Shown in pieces: positions 6,030-12,907 of a stretch of 12,907 bases of DNA. The stretch covers positions 1 to 12,907 of the forward strand of contig JAJXVC010000026.1 of the NCBI GenBank assembly GCA_021782295.1, read 5' to 3'. This stretch comes from a bacterium (GTDB lineage Bacteria; Eremiobacterota; Eremiobacteria; Baltobacterales; Baltobacteraceae). Positions within the stretch are counted from its first letter, which is position 1. Each line of letters begins with the position of its first letter. The notes below the pieces were generated by a model. That model made no database searches. It saw nothing but the letters and a program-made list of their open reading frames with translations, and had not been told where the DNA came from. A program made the translations under genes and the position numbers.

Positions 6030-8041
6030 TACCTCACCCCTACGTCGCGGCGTGCCTGCTTCGCGCGATACATTTCGGCATCGGCGGCACCGAGAAGCGC
6101 GCTTGGGTCGTTTCCGTCGCGCCCGAGAATCGCAGAGCCGATCGAGACCCCGACCGCGAGTTCGCTTCCCATATAGGGCTGCGTCAACGAACGCTCGATG
6201 CGCTTGGTGCAGCGCTCCAAACTATCGCTCCGCAGATCGTTGAGGACGACGACGAACTCATCACCGCCGATACGTGCAGCGAGTTCATCGCCGCGAACGA
6301 CGCTCAGGAGCCGGCGCCCGACCTCGGCGAGCAGTCGATCCCCCACGGCATGGCCGAAACGGTCGTTCACGTCCTTGAAACCATCGAGGTCGAGAAATAA
6401 AATACCCAACTCCCCACCATTGCGCTTTGCGTGCGCAATTTCCCGTTCCAGGCGCTGCGCGAGCATCGTCCGGTTGGCAAGCCCGGTCAGCGGGTCGCGT
6501 AAGGCGAGCTCGCCGAGGGTCCTCGCCCGTCGATCGCGTTCGAAGGCACTTCCAAGCAATGCGGCCATCAGCTTCACGAAATCGAGGTCGTTGGCATCGA
6601 ACGGTGTCTCGCGGAGATATTTCGACGAAAACGCCAGGCAGCCGAAGCGAATCCCTTCGACCGATATCGGCGTCCCGAGAAAGCATCGCCATGGCTCGCC
6701 GTCGGCGGCGACATCGTCGCGCATCGAACTCTCGCGCACATCGTTGACCACCAGCGGCACGTCGCTCTCCAACACGTGTCGCGATAGCGTGTGGACGATC
6801 GGAACGCGCTCCCCGATCGTGAAACGCCCCGAGCCGCCCTTGGCACGGATGATGAAATCGTCGCCGTCGATACCGAGGACGTAGCCGATCTCCATGCCGA
6901 GCATGCGACGCCCGAAATCGAGAACGCGCGCGAGCAACGGTTCGAGCTCTTCTTGCGGAACGGTCGCCAATCGATAGAGTTCGCGCAGTTTCTCGCGCGT
7001 CATCTCTTCGCGACGTTCGAACGTGCGCTGCGCGGTGAGGTCGCGCATGACGAGGTAATATCCCTCGATCTCGGTTCCTCGCGCCATCGGAATCAGCGCA
7101 ACCATCAACGGCAATATGCGCCCATCCTTGCAGCGGATCTGCGACTCCGCTTCGAAGGCTTCGCCGGCCATCACGCGGCGATACGCACTCTCGCGGCTCT
7201 CCTCGGTGCCCTCCGGAGAAAAGAGTCCGGCGGTTGCGCCGATCAGTTCGCCGCTTCCATACCCGGAGATCCGTTCGAACGCCGCATTCGCGCGCATGAT
7301 GCGTCGATCGGCGCCGAGTTGGAGCATCGGTTCGTGATTGATATCGAAGAGCGAACGAAAGCGCTCGGTTTCGAAGAGCACTTCGCGCTCCAAAATGCGG
7401 AGCGGACGAAGATCTTTCGCGATCCCAAAGACACCGAGGATCTTCCCCCCGCCGACGACCGGGACGAACGTCGTCCAGACCGGAATCCGCCCTTCACGAT
7501 CGTCGAGAACGACGCTCTCGAATTCGATGACCTCACCCTGAAGGGCGCGGTCGAAATAGCGGCCGACGATATCGCGCTGCTCCGAAGCGAAGCACTCGCC
7601 GATGAGACGCCCCTTCAACTCGTGCTCTTCGCCACCGAATAATGCACGTGCCGCCGCGTTCCCTTGCTGCGATATTCCGCTCGCATCGTAGAGTACGCCG
7701 ATGTCGGGCATATTCGCAAAGAGCCGCTCGAAACGCGCGCGTTCGCGTTCGATCTCCGTTGCGTAGCTCGCGAAACGACGCGCCGTCGGCAGCATCATCC
7801 AGAGCCAGATCGCACCGAGCACCAAGAGAATCGTCGCACCGGCGACGACGATGGCGAGCGCCGCGAGCGGGTGGAGCGGCCACGCGACGAATCCGGCCGC
7901 CACCGAAAAGAGCAACGTCGCGACCGCCGCCAAAAGAAAAGCGCGGGCGGAGAAGGCGAAAAATCGGCCTTCCTCCCCCTTCGGAGTATCGACAACAGGC
8001 ATCTCTTCCAGCATCCGTACGAGCCCCCCCAAGGCCCTCAC
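6029..8041 (-). CDS. Membrane-anchored PAS-PAS-GAF-GGDEF diguanylate cyclase (first of tandem pair)
   Basis: 670 residues. Two membrane helices (about 34-54 and 58-84) are joined by a very short loop. They are followed by PAS (about 100-212), PAS (about 222-338), GAF (about 355-500) and GGDEF (about 508-665). DPLTGLANR (516-524), DLDGFKDVND (551-560) and GGDEF (592-596) are intact, so it should synthesise c-di-GMP. The I-site position reads RGDE (583-586) rather than RxxD, so product inhibition may be weakened. The GTG at 8041 was chosen because a perfect AGGAGG lies six bases upstream, overlapping the rsmE stop; the first ATG would be at 8014. The GAF-GGDEF part aligns closely with the next gene downstream (for example AALLGSA.ERD and the DLDGFK block), indicating an old tandem duplication. 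Input signals are unknown. Confidence 0.93.
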   Translation of the reverse strand: MRALGGLVRMLEEMPVVDTPKGEEGRFFAFSARAFLLAAVATLLFSVAAGFVAWPLHPLAALAIVVAGATILLVLGAIWLWMMLPTARRFASYATEIERERARFERLFANMPDIGVLYDASGISQQGNAAARALFGGEEHELKGRLIGECFASEQRDIVGRYFDRALQGEVIEFESVVLDDREGRIPVWTTFVPVVGGGKILGVFGIAKDLRPLRILEREVLFETERFRSLFDINHEPMLQLGADRRIMRANAAFERISGYGSGELIGATAGLFSPEGTEESRESAYRRVMAGEAFEAESQIRCKDGRILPLMVALIPMARGTEIEGYYLVMRDLTAQRTFERREEMTREKLRELYRLATVPQEELEPLLARVLDFGRRMLGMEIGYVLGIDGDDFIIRAKGGSGRFTIGERVPIVHTLSRHVLESDVPLVVNDVRESSMRDDVAADGEPWRCFLGTPISVEGIRFGCLAFSSKYLRETPFDANDLDFVKLMAALLGSAFERDRRARTLGELALRDPLTGLANRTMLAQRLEREIAHAKRNGGELGILFLDLDGFKDVNDRFGHAVGDRLLAEVGRRLLSVVRGDELAARIGGDEFVVVLNDLRSDSLERCTKRIERSLTQPYMGSELAVGVSIGSAILGRDGNDPSALLGAADAEMYRAKQARRDVGVR

Positions 8042-8047
8042 ATCGCG

Positions 8048-8053
8048 CCTCCT
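8048..8053 (-). promoter_or_regulatory. Shine-Dalgarno AGGAGG deciding the diguanylate cyclase start
   Basis: A perfect AGGAGG on the minus strand sits six bases before the GTG at 8041 and overlaps the TAG stop of rsmE (8052-8054). An ATG overlapping the GTG is followed at once by TGA in another frame, so GTG is the only sensible start. It is the strongest ribosome-binding site I found in the window. Confidence 0.75.
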
Positions 8054-8777
8054 AGAGCACCGTAAGAAGTACGGCAGCGGAGAGCACGACTCCGGCCGTC
8101 TCGGTCCGTAAAATTCGCGGCCCGAGCCGCAGCATCGCAGCACCGGCGGCAGCGGCCCGCTCCGCTTCGTCGGCGCTGAACCCGCCCTCGGGGCCCACGA
8201 GCCCGAGGGCAGTGCGCGCCCCGGCGAGCGCATCGCGCAGCACCGGCAGCGGTGGATGCGAGGGCGCGAGCTCCCAGGGCATGAGGAGCGCATCGTACTG
8301 CGAGGCCTCGGCCAAGAGTGCCGCGAGCGCAACCGGCGCAGCGATCTCCATCGGCTCGTTTCGCCCGCATTGCAATGCCGAACTGCGCGCGAGGCGACGC
8401 CACCGATCGATCTTTCCCGGCGAGCAGTCGCGCGCGATGCAGCGTTCGGTGAGTAAGGGGATCAACCGCGCGACGCCGAGTTCGCTCGCTTTTTCGACGA
8501 CGTAATCCATCTTGCTGCCCTTGGGAATCCCTTGCGCCAACGTAAAACGTAGCGCGTGCTCCGGTTCCGCTTCGGGAAGACGTTCGCGCGGAAGCACCGA
8601 CGCATCGCGATCCAGATGTTCGAGCGTACAGCGAAAGCGCGCTCCCGTTGAATCGAGAATTTCCACCTCGTCGCCGACGCGGGCGCGAAGAACGACTTTC
8701 AGTTTGCGCGCGTCCTCGCCGACGATCCGACACGGCTCGCCGAGACGAACGATTCCCTCGACGAAAAAACGCGCCAT
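8052..8777 (-). CDS. rsmE: 16S rRNA (uracil-1498-N3)-methyltransferase
   Basis: 241 residues, normal for RsmE. It methylates N3 of U1498 in helix 44 of 16S rRNA using S-adenosylmethionine. An N-terminal PUA-like RNA-binding part (1-70: MARFFVEG..., GDEVEILDSTG) precedes a SPOUT knot domain. That domain carries KGSKMDYVVEKASELGV (86-102), QCGRNEP (136-142), GPEGGFS (195-201) and LGPRILRTETA (218-228), the last two forming the SAM-binding knot. The ATG at 8777 is three bases after the dnaJ stop, and its GGAG Shine-Dalgarno lies in the last dnaJ codons, so translation is likely coupled to dnaJ. In Firmicutes prmA often lies between dnaJ and rsmE; here it is absent. Confidence 0.96.
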   Translation of the reverse strand: MARFFVEGIVRLGEPCRIVGEDARKLKVVLRARVGDEVEILDSTGARFRCTLEHLDRDASVLPRERLPEAEPEHALRFTLAQGIPKGSKMDYVVEKASELGVARLIPLLTERCIARDCSPGKIDRWRRLARSSALQCGRNEPMEIAAPVALAALLAEASQYDALLMPWELAPSHPPLPVLRDALAGARTALGLVGPEGGFSADEAERAAAAGAAMLRLGPRILRTETAGVVLSAAVLLTVL

Positions 8778-8780
8778 CGA

Positions 8781-9896
8781 TTACTCCGTTCGAAACGCTT
8801 CTTTGAGACGCTCGAAGAACGAGCGCTCTTCGATCTCGTCACCGCCGAGTCGAGCAAACTCTTCGAGCAGTTCGCGTTGTTTTTTCGAGACGCGCGCCGG
8901 GGTAACGACGTGGACGGTGACGTGATGGTCGCCGCGTTGCCCGCCGCGAACGCTCGGCATTCCGTGCCCGCGCATGCGCAGCGTCGTTCCGGTCTGCGTA
9001 CCCGCTGGAATCGTCAGTTCCAACTCTCCTTCCAACGAAGGTACGCGAAGCGTCGCTCCAAGTGCCGCATGCGTGAACGCGATCGGAATATCGACCGCCG
9101 TATCCATCCCTTCGCGACGGAAGCGTTCGTGACGTCGCACGCTGAGATAGACGAAGAGATCGCCGGCCTGTCCGCCGCGAATCCCGCCCTCACCGCTGCC
9201 GGCGATGCGAATGCGCGCACCGTCGTCGACGCCGGCGGGAATTTTTACCGTGAGTTTGCGTTCGCTCTCGCGGCGACCGCGACCGCCGCAACTCTCGCAG
9301 GGGCGCCCGACCATGCGCCCGTCGCCGCCGCAACGCGGGCAGGTGCTCTGCGTGACGAACTGGCCGAGCGGCGTCTGACGCGCGACGCGCACGACACCGG
9401 TTCCCGCGCACTGCACGCAGGGCGCGACCGTGCTGCCTTCAGCGGCACCGCTGCCGGAGCACACGTCGCACTGTCCGAGGTGCGTGAAGGTCAGCTCGCG
9501 CGTCGTACCGGCAAACGCTTCTTCAAGCGAGATATCGAGATCGTATCGCAGGTCACTGCCGCGCTGCGGCCCCGACCGTTGCTGCTGCCCGCCGTTGCGC
9601 ATCTCGCTGAAGAACATGTCGAAGATATCGCCGAAACCACCGCCTCCGAAGGGCGAGCCGGTGAACCCGTCGTTGCCGTCGGCGGTACCGTAACGATCGT
9701 AGCGCGCGCGTTTTTCAGGATTCGAGAGCACTTCGTATGCTTCGTTGATCTCTTTGAAGCGCGTCTCGGCATTCGCCTTATCCGAGGCGACATCGGGGTG
9801 ATGCTGTCGCGCCAATTGGCGATACGCACGTTTGATCGCTTCGGGTGCCGCATCGCGGGCAACGCCTAAGACTTCGTAATAATCTACGCTGGGCAT
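8781..9896 (-). CDS. dnaJ: Chaperone DnaJ (Hsp40), type I
   Basis: 371 residues with all type I parts: J domain (1-70) with HPD at 33-35, Gly/Phe-rich linker (about 72-110), and four CxxCxGxG zinc motifs (C143/C146, C160/C163, C186/C189, C200/C203). The two C-terminal beta-sandwich substrate domains follow. It stimulates DnaK ATPase and delivers unfolded clients. It lies 21 bp after hrcA and 3 bp before rsmE, so it should be transcribed from the CIRCE-controlled hrcA promoter. grpE and dnaK, which commonly sit between hrcA and dnaJ, are not here. The ATG at 9896 fits the J-domain start ([12 protein letters not shown]), but no good Shine-Dalgarno is seen; the nearest AGGA is about 20 bases upstream. 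Confidence 0.97.
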   Translation of the reverse strand: MPSVDYYEVLGVARDAAPEAIKRAYRQLARQHHPDVASDKANAETRFKEINEAYEVLSNPEKRARYDRYGTADGNDGFTGSPFGGGGFGDIFDMFFSEMRNGGQQQRSGPQRGSDLRYDLDISLEEAFAGTTRELTFTHLGQCDVCSGSGAAEGSTVAPCVQCAGTGVVRVARQTPLGQFVTQSTCPRCGGDGRMVGRPCESCGGRGRRESERKLTVKIPAGVDDGARIRIAGSGEGGIRGGQAGDLFVYLSVRRHERFRREGMDTAVDIPIAFTHAALGATLRVPSLEGELELTIPAGTQTGTTLRMRGHGMPSVRGGQRGDHHVTVHVVTPARVSKKQRELLEEFARLGGDEIEERSFFERLKEAFRTE

Positions 9897-9917
9897 GGGT
9901 GTGTTGCTGTACGTTCC

Positions 9918-10967
9918 TTATTTTACTTCGACATCGTGAAGGCGTTCTGAGAGCGTTTCGGCGGTTCCTGACGCGAGCGCGAGGAGACGCGCATACGGCA
10001 TGCGACGCGGGCCGAGAATCGAGAGCATCCCGACCGCACGTTCGCCGAAGCGATAGGGAACGGTGACGAGCGAAAGATCTGCCAGTTCTTCACTGCCGAG
10101 TTCGTGTCCGATCTTGACGCTTGCCGCGGGGTTCTCGAATGCGTCGGCGACGAGATCGTAGAGCGTGCGCTGCTCTTCGAGAATACGCAGAATCGAACGC
10201 AATTTCCGAACGTCGCGAAACTCCGGTTGGTCGAGGAGATGCTGTGCGCCCGAGGCGGCGACCCCTGGTTGCTCTTGCGTTCGCGCACCGGCGAATGCGG
10301 TGCGAACCGCGCCGACCATATCCTCGCCGAAGCCGCACTGCTTCGTCACCATCGCCAGCGAACGATCGTCGCAATCGCGCAACAGTCGTCCGGCGAAGTT
10401 CGCGTTGAGCGCGTTGGAGAGACGCGTCAGATCGTCGGGCGTCGCGTCGTTGCGCAATTCGAAGAGCGATTGCGAGGCGACGCCGAAGGACGTAACGATG
10501 ATCGCGATGCCCGAGCGCTCGCCGATCCAGATCAGTTGTACGTAGCGGAAGCTCTGCGTCTCGCTCTGCGGCTTGGTAACGAAGGCGAGATTTCCCGCAA
10601 GACGCCCCAAGAGTCGGCTGCTCTGTTCGACGATCTCGTCGAGTTGCGCGCGCGCATCACGCATTTCGTCGCGAATGCGGCGGCGTTCGTCTGCGCCGAG
10701 TTCCTCGGGCGACATCAACGCATCGACGTAGGTGCGATAACCGGCATCGGATGGAACGCGTCCGGCGGAGGTGTGCGGCTGTTCGAGATACCCACCGGCC
10801 TCCAGGTCGGCCATCTCGTTGCGCACCGTTGCCGAGCTGACGCCGAGATTATATTTTTGGGTAAGCGCCTGCGAGCCCACAGGCTCGCCGGTCGCAATAT
10901 ATTCGTAGACGACCGTAGCGAGGATGTAGGCTTTGCGTTTATCGAGACCGTCGACCTCGTTCTCCAT
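9918..10967 (-). CDS. hrcA: Heat-inducible transcription repressor HrcA
   Basis: 349 residues, typical for HrcA. The N-terminal winged helix contains LDKRKAYIL (8-16), GEPVGSQAL (27-35), the recognition helix VSSATVRNEMADLE (43-56) and the wing QPHTSAGRVPSDAGYR (63-78). The rest is the GAF-like dimer/effector domain characteristic of the family. HrcA binds CIRCE and represses class I heat-shock genes; its activity is classically kept by GroEL. A CIRCE element lies 11 bp before this start codon, so autorepression is expected. The ATG at 10967 was chosen because the frame extending to 11039 would cross the operator and reach almost to acs. No Shine-Dalgarno is seen (only GCGGGG abutting the ATG), consistent with a leaderless mRNA. 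Confidence 0.96.
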   Translation of the reverse strand: MENEVDGLDKRKAYILATVVYEYIATGEPVGSQALTQKYNLGVSSATVRNEMADLEAGGYLEQPHTSAGRVPSDAGYRTYVDALMSPEELGADERRRIRDEMRDARAQLDEIVEQSSRLLGRLAGNLAFVTKPQSETQSFRYVQLIWIGERSGIAIIVTSFGVASQSLFELRNDATPDDLTRLSNALNANFAGRLLRDCDDRSLAMVTKQCGFGEDMVGAVRTAFAGARTQEQPGVAASGAQHLLDQPEFRDVRKLRSILRILEEQRTLYDLVADAFENPAASVKIGHELGSEELADLSLVTVPYRFGERAVGMLSILGPRRMPYARLLALASGTAETLSERLHDVEVK

Positions 10968-10974
10968 CCCCGCT

Positions 10975-11004
10975 AGTTTAGCACTCCGGGCAAGTGAGTG
11001 CGAA
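10975..11004 (-). promoter_or_regulatory. hrcA: Candidate promoter of the hrcA operon
   Basis: On the minus strand TTCGCA (11004-10999) and TAAACT (10980-10975) are separated by 18 bp, each matching the sigma-70-type consensus at four of six bases. The predicted start point is about seven bases further, at or next to the A of the hrcA ATG. The two boxes coincide with the two arms of the CIRCE element, so repressor and polymerase binding would exclude each other. This rests on weak matches and position only. Confidence 0.4.
10978..11004. promoter_or_regulatory. CIRCE operator (HrcA-binding inverted repeat)
   Basis: TTAGCACTC, nine bases, then GAGTGCGAA. The consensus is TTAGCACTC-N9-GAGTGCTAA, so the left arm is perfect and the right arm has one mismatch (G for T). 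The spacer length is exactly the canonical nine. It lies 10 bp from the hrcA start codon and 45 bp from the acs start, in the divergent intergenic region. HrcA bound here should shut off the hrcA-dnaJ operon until heat or other protein stress. This is the clearest regulatory site in the window. Confidence 0.93.
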
Positions 11005-11049
11005 GGCGAGCCGCCAGGGCGACAAAGGTCGAGCGCCAATCACCGCGAG

Positions 11050-12907
11050 ATGGAATCGAAAGCCATCGAATCGCTCCTCGACGAACGGCGTGCCTTCCCA
11101 CCCCCGCCCGCCTTCGCCGCCCAATCGAACGCCGCTCCGAACATCTACGCCGAGGCCGAGGCCGACCCGCTCGCCTTCTGGGCCGCTTGGGCGCGCAAGC
11201 TCCAGTGGTCGCACCCCTTCACCCGGGTACTCGACTGGGAGGAGCCCTTCGCGCAGTGGTTCGCCGATGGGGCGATCAACGCGTCGGTGAACTGCCTCGA
11301 CCGGCATGTCGACGCCGGGCTCGGCGATCGCGTCGCCTACTTCTACGAAGGCGAGCCTGGGGATCGCCGTGCCATCACCTATCGCGCGTTGCTCGACGAG
11401 GTCTGCCGCTTCGCCAACGCGCTCCGCAGACTCGGCATACGGCACGGCGACCGCGTGGCGATTTACATGCCGATGATTCCCGAGCTCCCCGTTGCGATGC
11501 TCGCCTGTGCGCGAATCGGCGCCACACACTCCGTCATCTTCGGTGGCTTTTCTCCCGATGCGATCGTCGATCGCGTCAACGATGCGCAATGCGTCGCATT
11601 GATTACCGCCGACCAAGGCTGGCGGCGCGGCAATAAAGTCCCGCTGAAAGCCAACTGCGATGAAGCGATGGCGCTGACGCCGTCGATTCGCCATTGCATC
11701 GTTGCCAAGCGCGTCGGCGACCCGGTGACGATGATGCCGCAACGCGACCTCTGGTGGGACGAACTCATCGCCGGCGAATCAACGACCTGCGAACCGGCGG
11801 AGACGATGGCCGAGGATCTGCTCTTCTTGCTCTATACCAGCGGCACGACGGCAAAGCCCAAGGGCATCAAACACACGACCGGCGGTTTTCTCACCCACGT
11901 GAGCGCGACGCACCATCTCGTCTTCGATCTCAAAGCCGATCGCGATATCTATTGGTGCGCCGCCGACATCGGTTGGGTCACGGGGCATTCGTATATCGTC
12001 TACGCTCCGCTCTGCAACGGCGCGACGAGCGTTCTCTACGAAGGAACTCCCGATTATCCCGAGCGCGATCGTCTCTGGGAGATCGTCGAACGCTACGGCG
12101 TCACCATTCTCTATACCGCGCCGACGGCGATTCGCACGTTTATGAAGTGGGGAACGCAGCATTTGGAGCGCCACGATCTCTCATCACTGCGATTGCTCGG
12201 ATCGGTCGGGGAGCCGATCAATCCCGAGGCGTGGATATGGTACCGCGAACATGTCGGCGGCGGCCGCTGCCCGATCGTCGATACCTGGTGGCAGACGGAG
12301 ACCGGCGGCATCATGATCTCGCCGCTTCCCGGACTCACCACGACCCTGCCGGGAAGCGCGACGCAGCCGCTGCCCGGAATTTCGGCCGATATCGTCGACG
12401 AGAGCGGCGCGAGTGTACCATTCGGCGGCGGCGGATATATCGTCATGAGCAAACCCTGGCCGGGAATGACGCGCGGCATCTACGGTGACGACGCGCGCTA
12501 CCGCGAAACCTATTGGTCGAAATTTCCGCATCTTTATCTTGCCGGTGACGGCTGTCACCGAGACGAGCACGGCAACTATTGGTTTATGGGGCGCATCGAC
12601 GACGTGATGAATGTCAGCGGGCATCGCATTTCGACCGCCGAGGTCGAGAGCGCGTTCGTCGATCATCCCGCGGTCGCCGAGGCTGCCGTCTGCGCGAAGA
12701 ACGACGACGTCACCGGGCAGGCGATCTATGCCTTCGTCACCCTGCGCGGCGGCTTCGACGGAACGCCGATGCTCGCCGACGCGCTACGCGACCACGTGAC
12801 GGGGAAGCTCGGGAAATTCACGCGTCCGAAATACGTGACGTTTACGACGGAGCTCCCGAAGACGCGCAGCGGGAAGATTATGCGCCGTTTGTTGCGCGAT
12901 ATCGCCG
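11050..12907 (+). CDS. acs: Acetyl-CoA synthetase (AMP-forming), 3' end cut by window edge
   Basis: 619 codons are visible; about 25-40 residues are missing compared with usual lengths of 640-660. It activates acetate with ATP to acetyl-AMP and then acetyl-CoA. Motifs: N-terminal FPPPPAFAAQ and NCLDRH, phosphate loop YTSGTTAKPKG (262-272), DIGWVTGHSY, TAPTAIR, GSVGEPINPEAW, DTWWQTETGG with W413/W414 (W414 at the acetate-pocket position), hinge-region GRIDDVMNVSGHRIS, and PKTRSGKIMRR with K609 at the catalytic, acetylation-controlled lysine. Trp in the pocket favours acetate over longer acids. The P-loop has Ala268 where Gly is more common. The ATG at 11050 is the only start in frame in the intergenic region; no Shine-Dalgarno is visible. 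Divergent from hrcA. Confidence 0.96.
   Translation, partial: MESKAIESLLDERRAFPPPPAFAAQSNAAPNIYAEAEADPLAFWAAWARKLQWSHPFTRVLDWEEPFAQWFADGAINASVNCLDRHVDAGLGDRVAYFYEGEPGDRRAITYRALLDEVCRFANALRRLGIRHGDRVAIYMPMIPELPVAMLACARIGATHSVIFGGFSPDAIVDRVNDAQCVALITADQGWRRGNKVPLKANCDEAMALTPSIRHCIVAKRVGDPVTMMPQRDLWWDELIAGESTTCEPAETMAEDLLFLLYTSGTTAKPKGIKHTTGGFLTHVSATHHLVFDLKADRDIYWCAADIGWVTGHSYIVYAPLCNGATSVLYEGTPDYPERDRLWEIVERYGVTILYTAPTAIRTFMKWGTQHLERHDLSSLRLLGSVGEPINPEAWIWYREHVGGGRCPIVDTWWQTETGGIMISPLPGLTTTLPGSATQPLPGISADIVDESGASVPFGGGGYIVMSKPWPGMTRGIYGDDARYRETYWSKFPHLYLAGDGCHRDEHGNYWFMGRIDDVMNVSGHRISTAEVESAFVDHPAVAEAAVCAKNDDVTGQAIYAFVTLRGGFDGTPMLADALRDHVTGKLGKFTRPKYVTFTTELPKTRSGKIMRRLLRDIA

Noticed and set aside
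6791..7642. 283-codon plus-strand open frame
   Set aside because: Antisense to the PAS/GAF region of the upstream diguanylate cyclase; it mirrors the codon pattern of that gene and shows no motif.
8042..8332. Extension of the upstream diguanylate cyclase into rsmE
   Set aside because: It is the shadow of rsmE in another frame; AGGAGG six bases before the GTG at 8041 fixes the start.
8877..9869. 330-codon plus-strand open frame
   Set aside because: Antisense to dnaJ, which is complete with all its zinc motifs; no domain or start signal supports the opposite frame.
10968..11039. N-terminal extension of hrcA
   Set aside because: It would translate across the CIRCE operator and candidate promoter; HrcA proteins start near the MENEVDGLDKRK position.
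1..12907. Search for intrinsic terminators, tRNA, rRNA, CRISPR arrays, insertion sequences and long direct repeats
   Set aside because: Genes nearly fill the window; the only non-coding stretch above 25 bp is 10968-11049. I saw no hairpin followed by a T run, no array-like repeats and no transposase motifs. Similarity between the two cyclases is at protein level, with no long identical DNA noticed.

Overview
The window is GC-rich (roughly 60% by eye) and almost fully coding. It holds eleven genes packed head to tail on the minus strand and one divergent plus-strand gene at the right edge. Gene content and order are bacterial: hrcA-dnaJ-rsmE, accD-accA, and a septum-initiator / S1-like / Ppx-GppA trio of the kind found in Firmicutes and related lineages. 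High GC, frequent GTG/TTG starts and this mixture of gene orders suggest a deep-branching terrabacterial lineage; Eremiobacterota (WPS-2) or a neighbour is my best guess, but nothing here proves it.

Layout, in transcription order on the minus strand: hrcA (heat-shock repressor, start 10967), dnaJ, rsmE (16S rRNA m3U1498 methyltransferase), two adjacent paralogous membrane-anchored PAS-PAS-GAF-GGDEF diguanylate cyclases, a soluble polyprenol-phosphate mannosyltransferase-like glycosyltransferase, accD and accA (acetyl-CoA carboxylase carboxyltransferase), an FtsB/DivIC-type septum protein, a small S1-like protein, and a Ppx/GppA phosphatase cut by the left edge. Gaps are at most 21 bp. Five junctions overlap by 1 to 4 bases, so most of the run looks like one long transcript with translational coupling.

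The right end is a divergent control region of 82 bp (10968-11049) between hrcA and acs (acetyl-CoA synthetase, plus strand, cut by the right edge). It carries a CIRCE operator (10978-11004), TTAGCACTC-N9-GAGTGCGAA, which matches the HrcA-binding consensus with one mismatch. The operator covers a candidate hrcA promoter whose predicted start site falls at or next to the hrcA start codon. HrcA therefore probably represses its own operon, and possibly acs too.

Functionally, the run puts chaperone control, ribosome modification, c-di-GMP synthesis, glycolipid or glycoprotein sugar transfer, the committed step of fatty-acid synthesis, cell division and (p)ppGpp/polyphosphate turnover in one apparent transcription unit. 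Divergent acs supplies acetyl-CoA, the substrate of the carboxylase. I saw no mobile element, CRISPR array, tRNA, rRNA or intrinsic terminator. No gene here is clearly a new system. The points most worth checking are the CIRCE-controlled divergent promoter, the long mixed operon, the two diguanylate cyclases with different I-sites, and the Asp-to-Ser change in the Ppx phosphate-binding motif.
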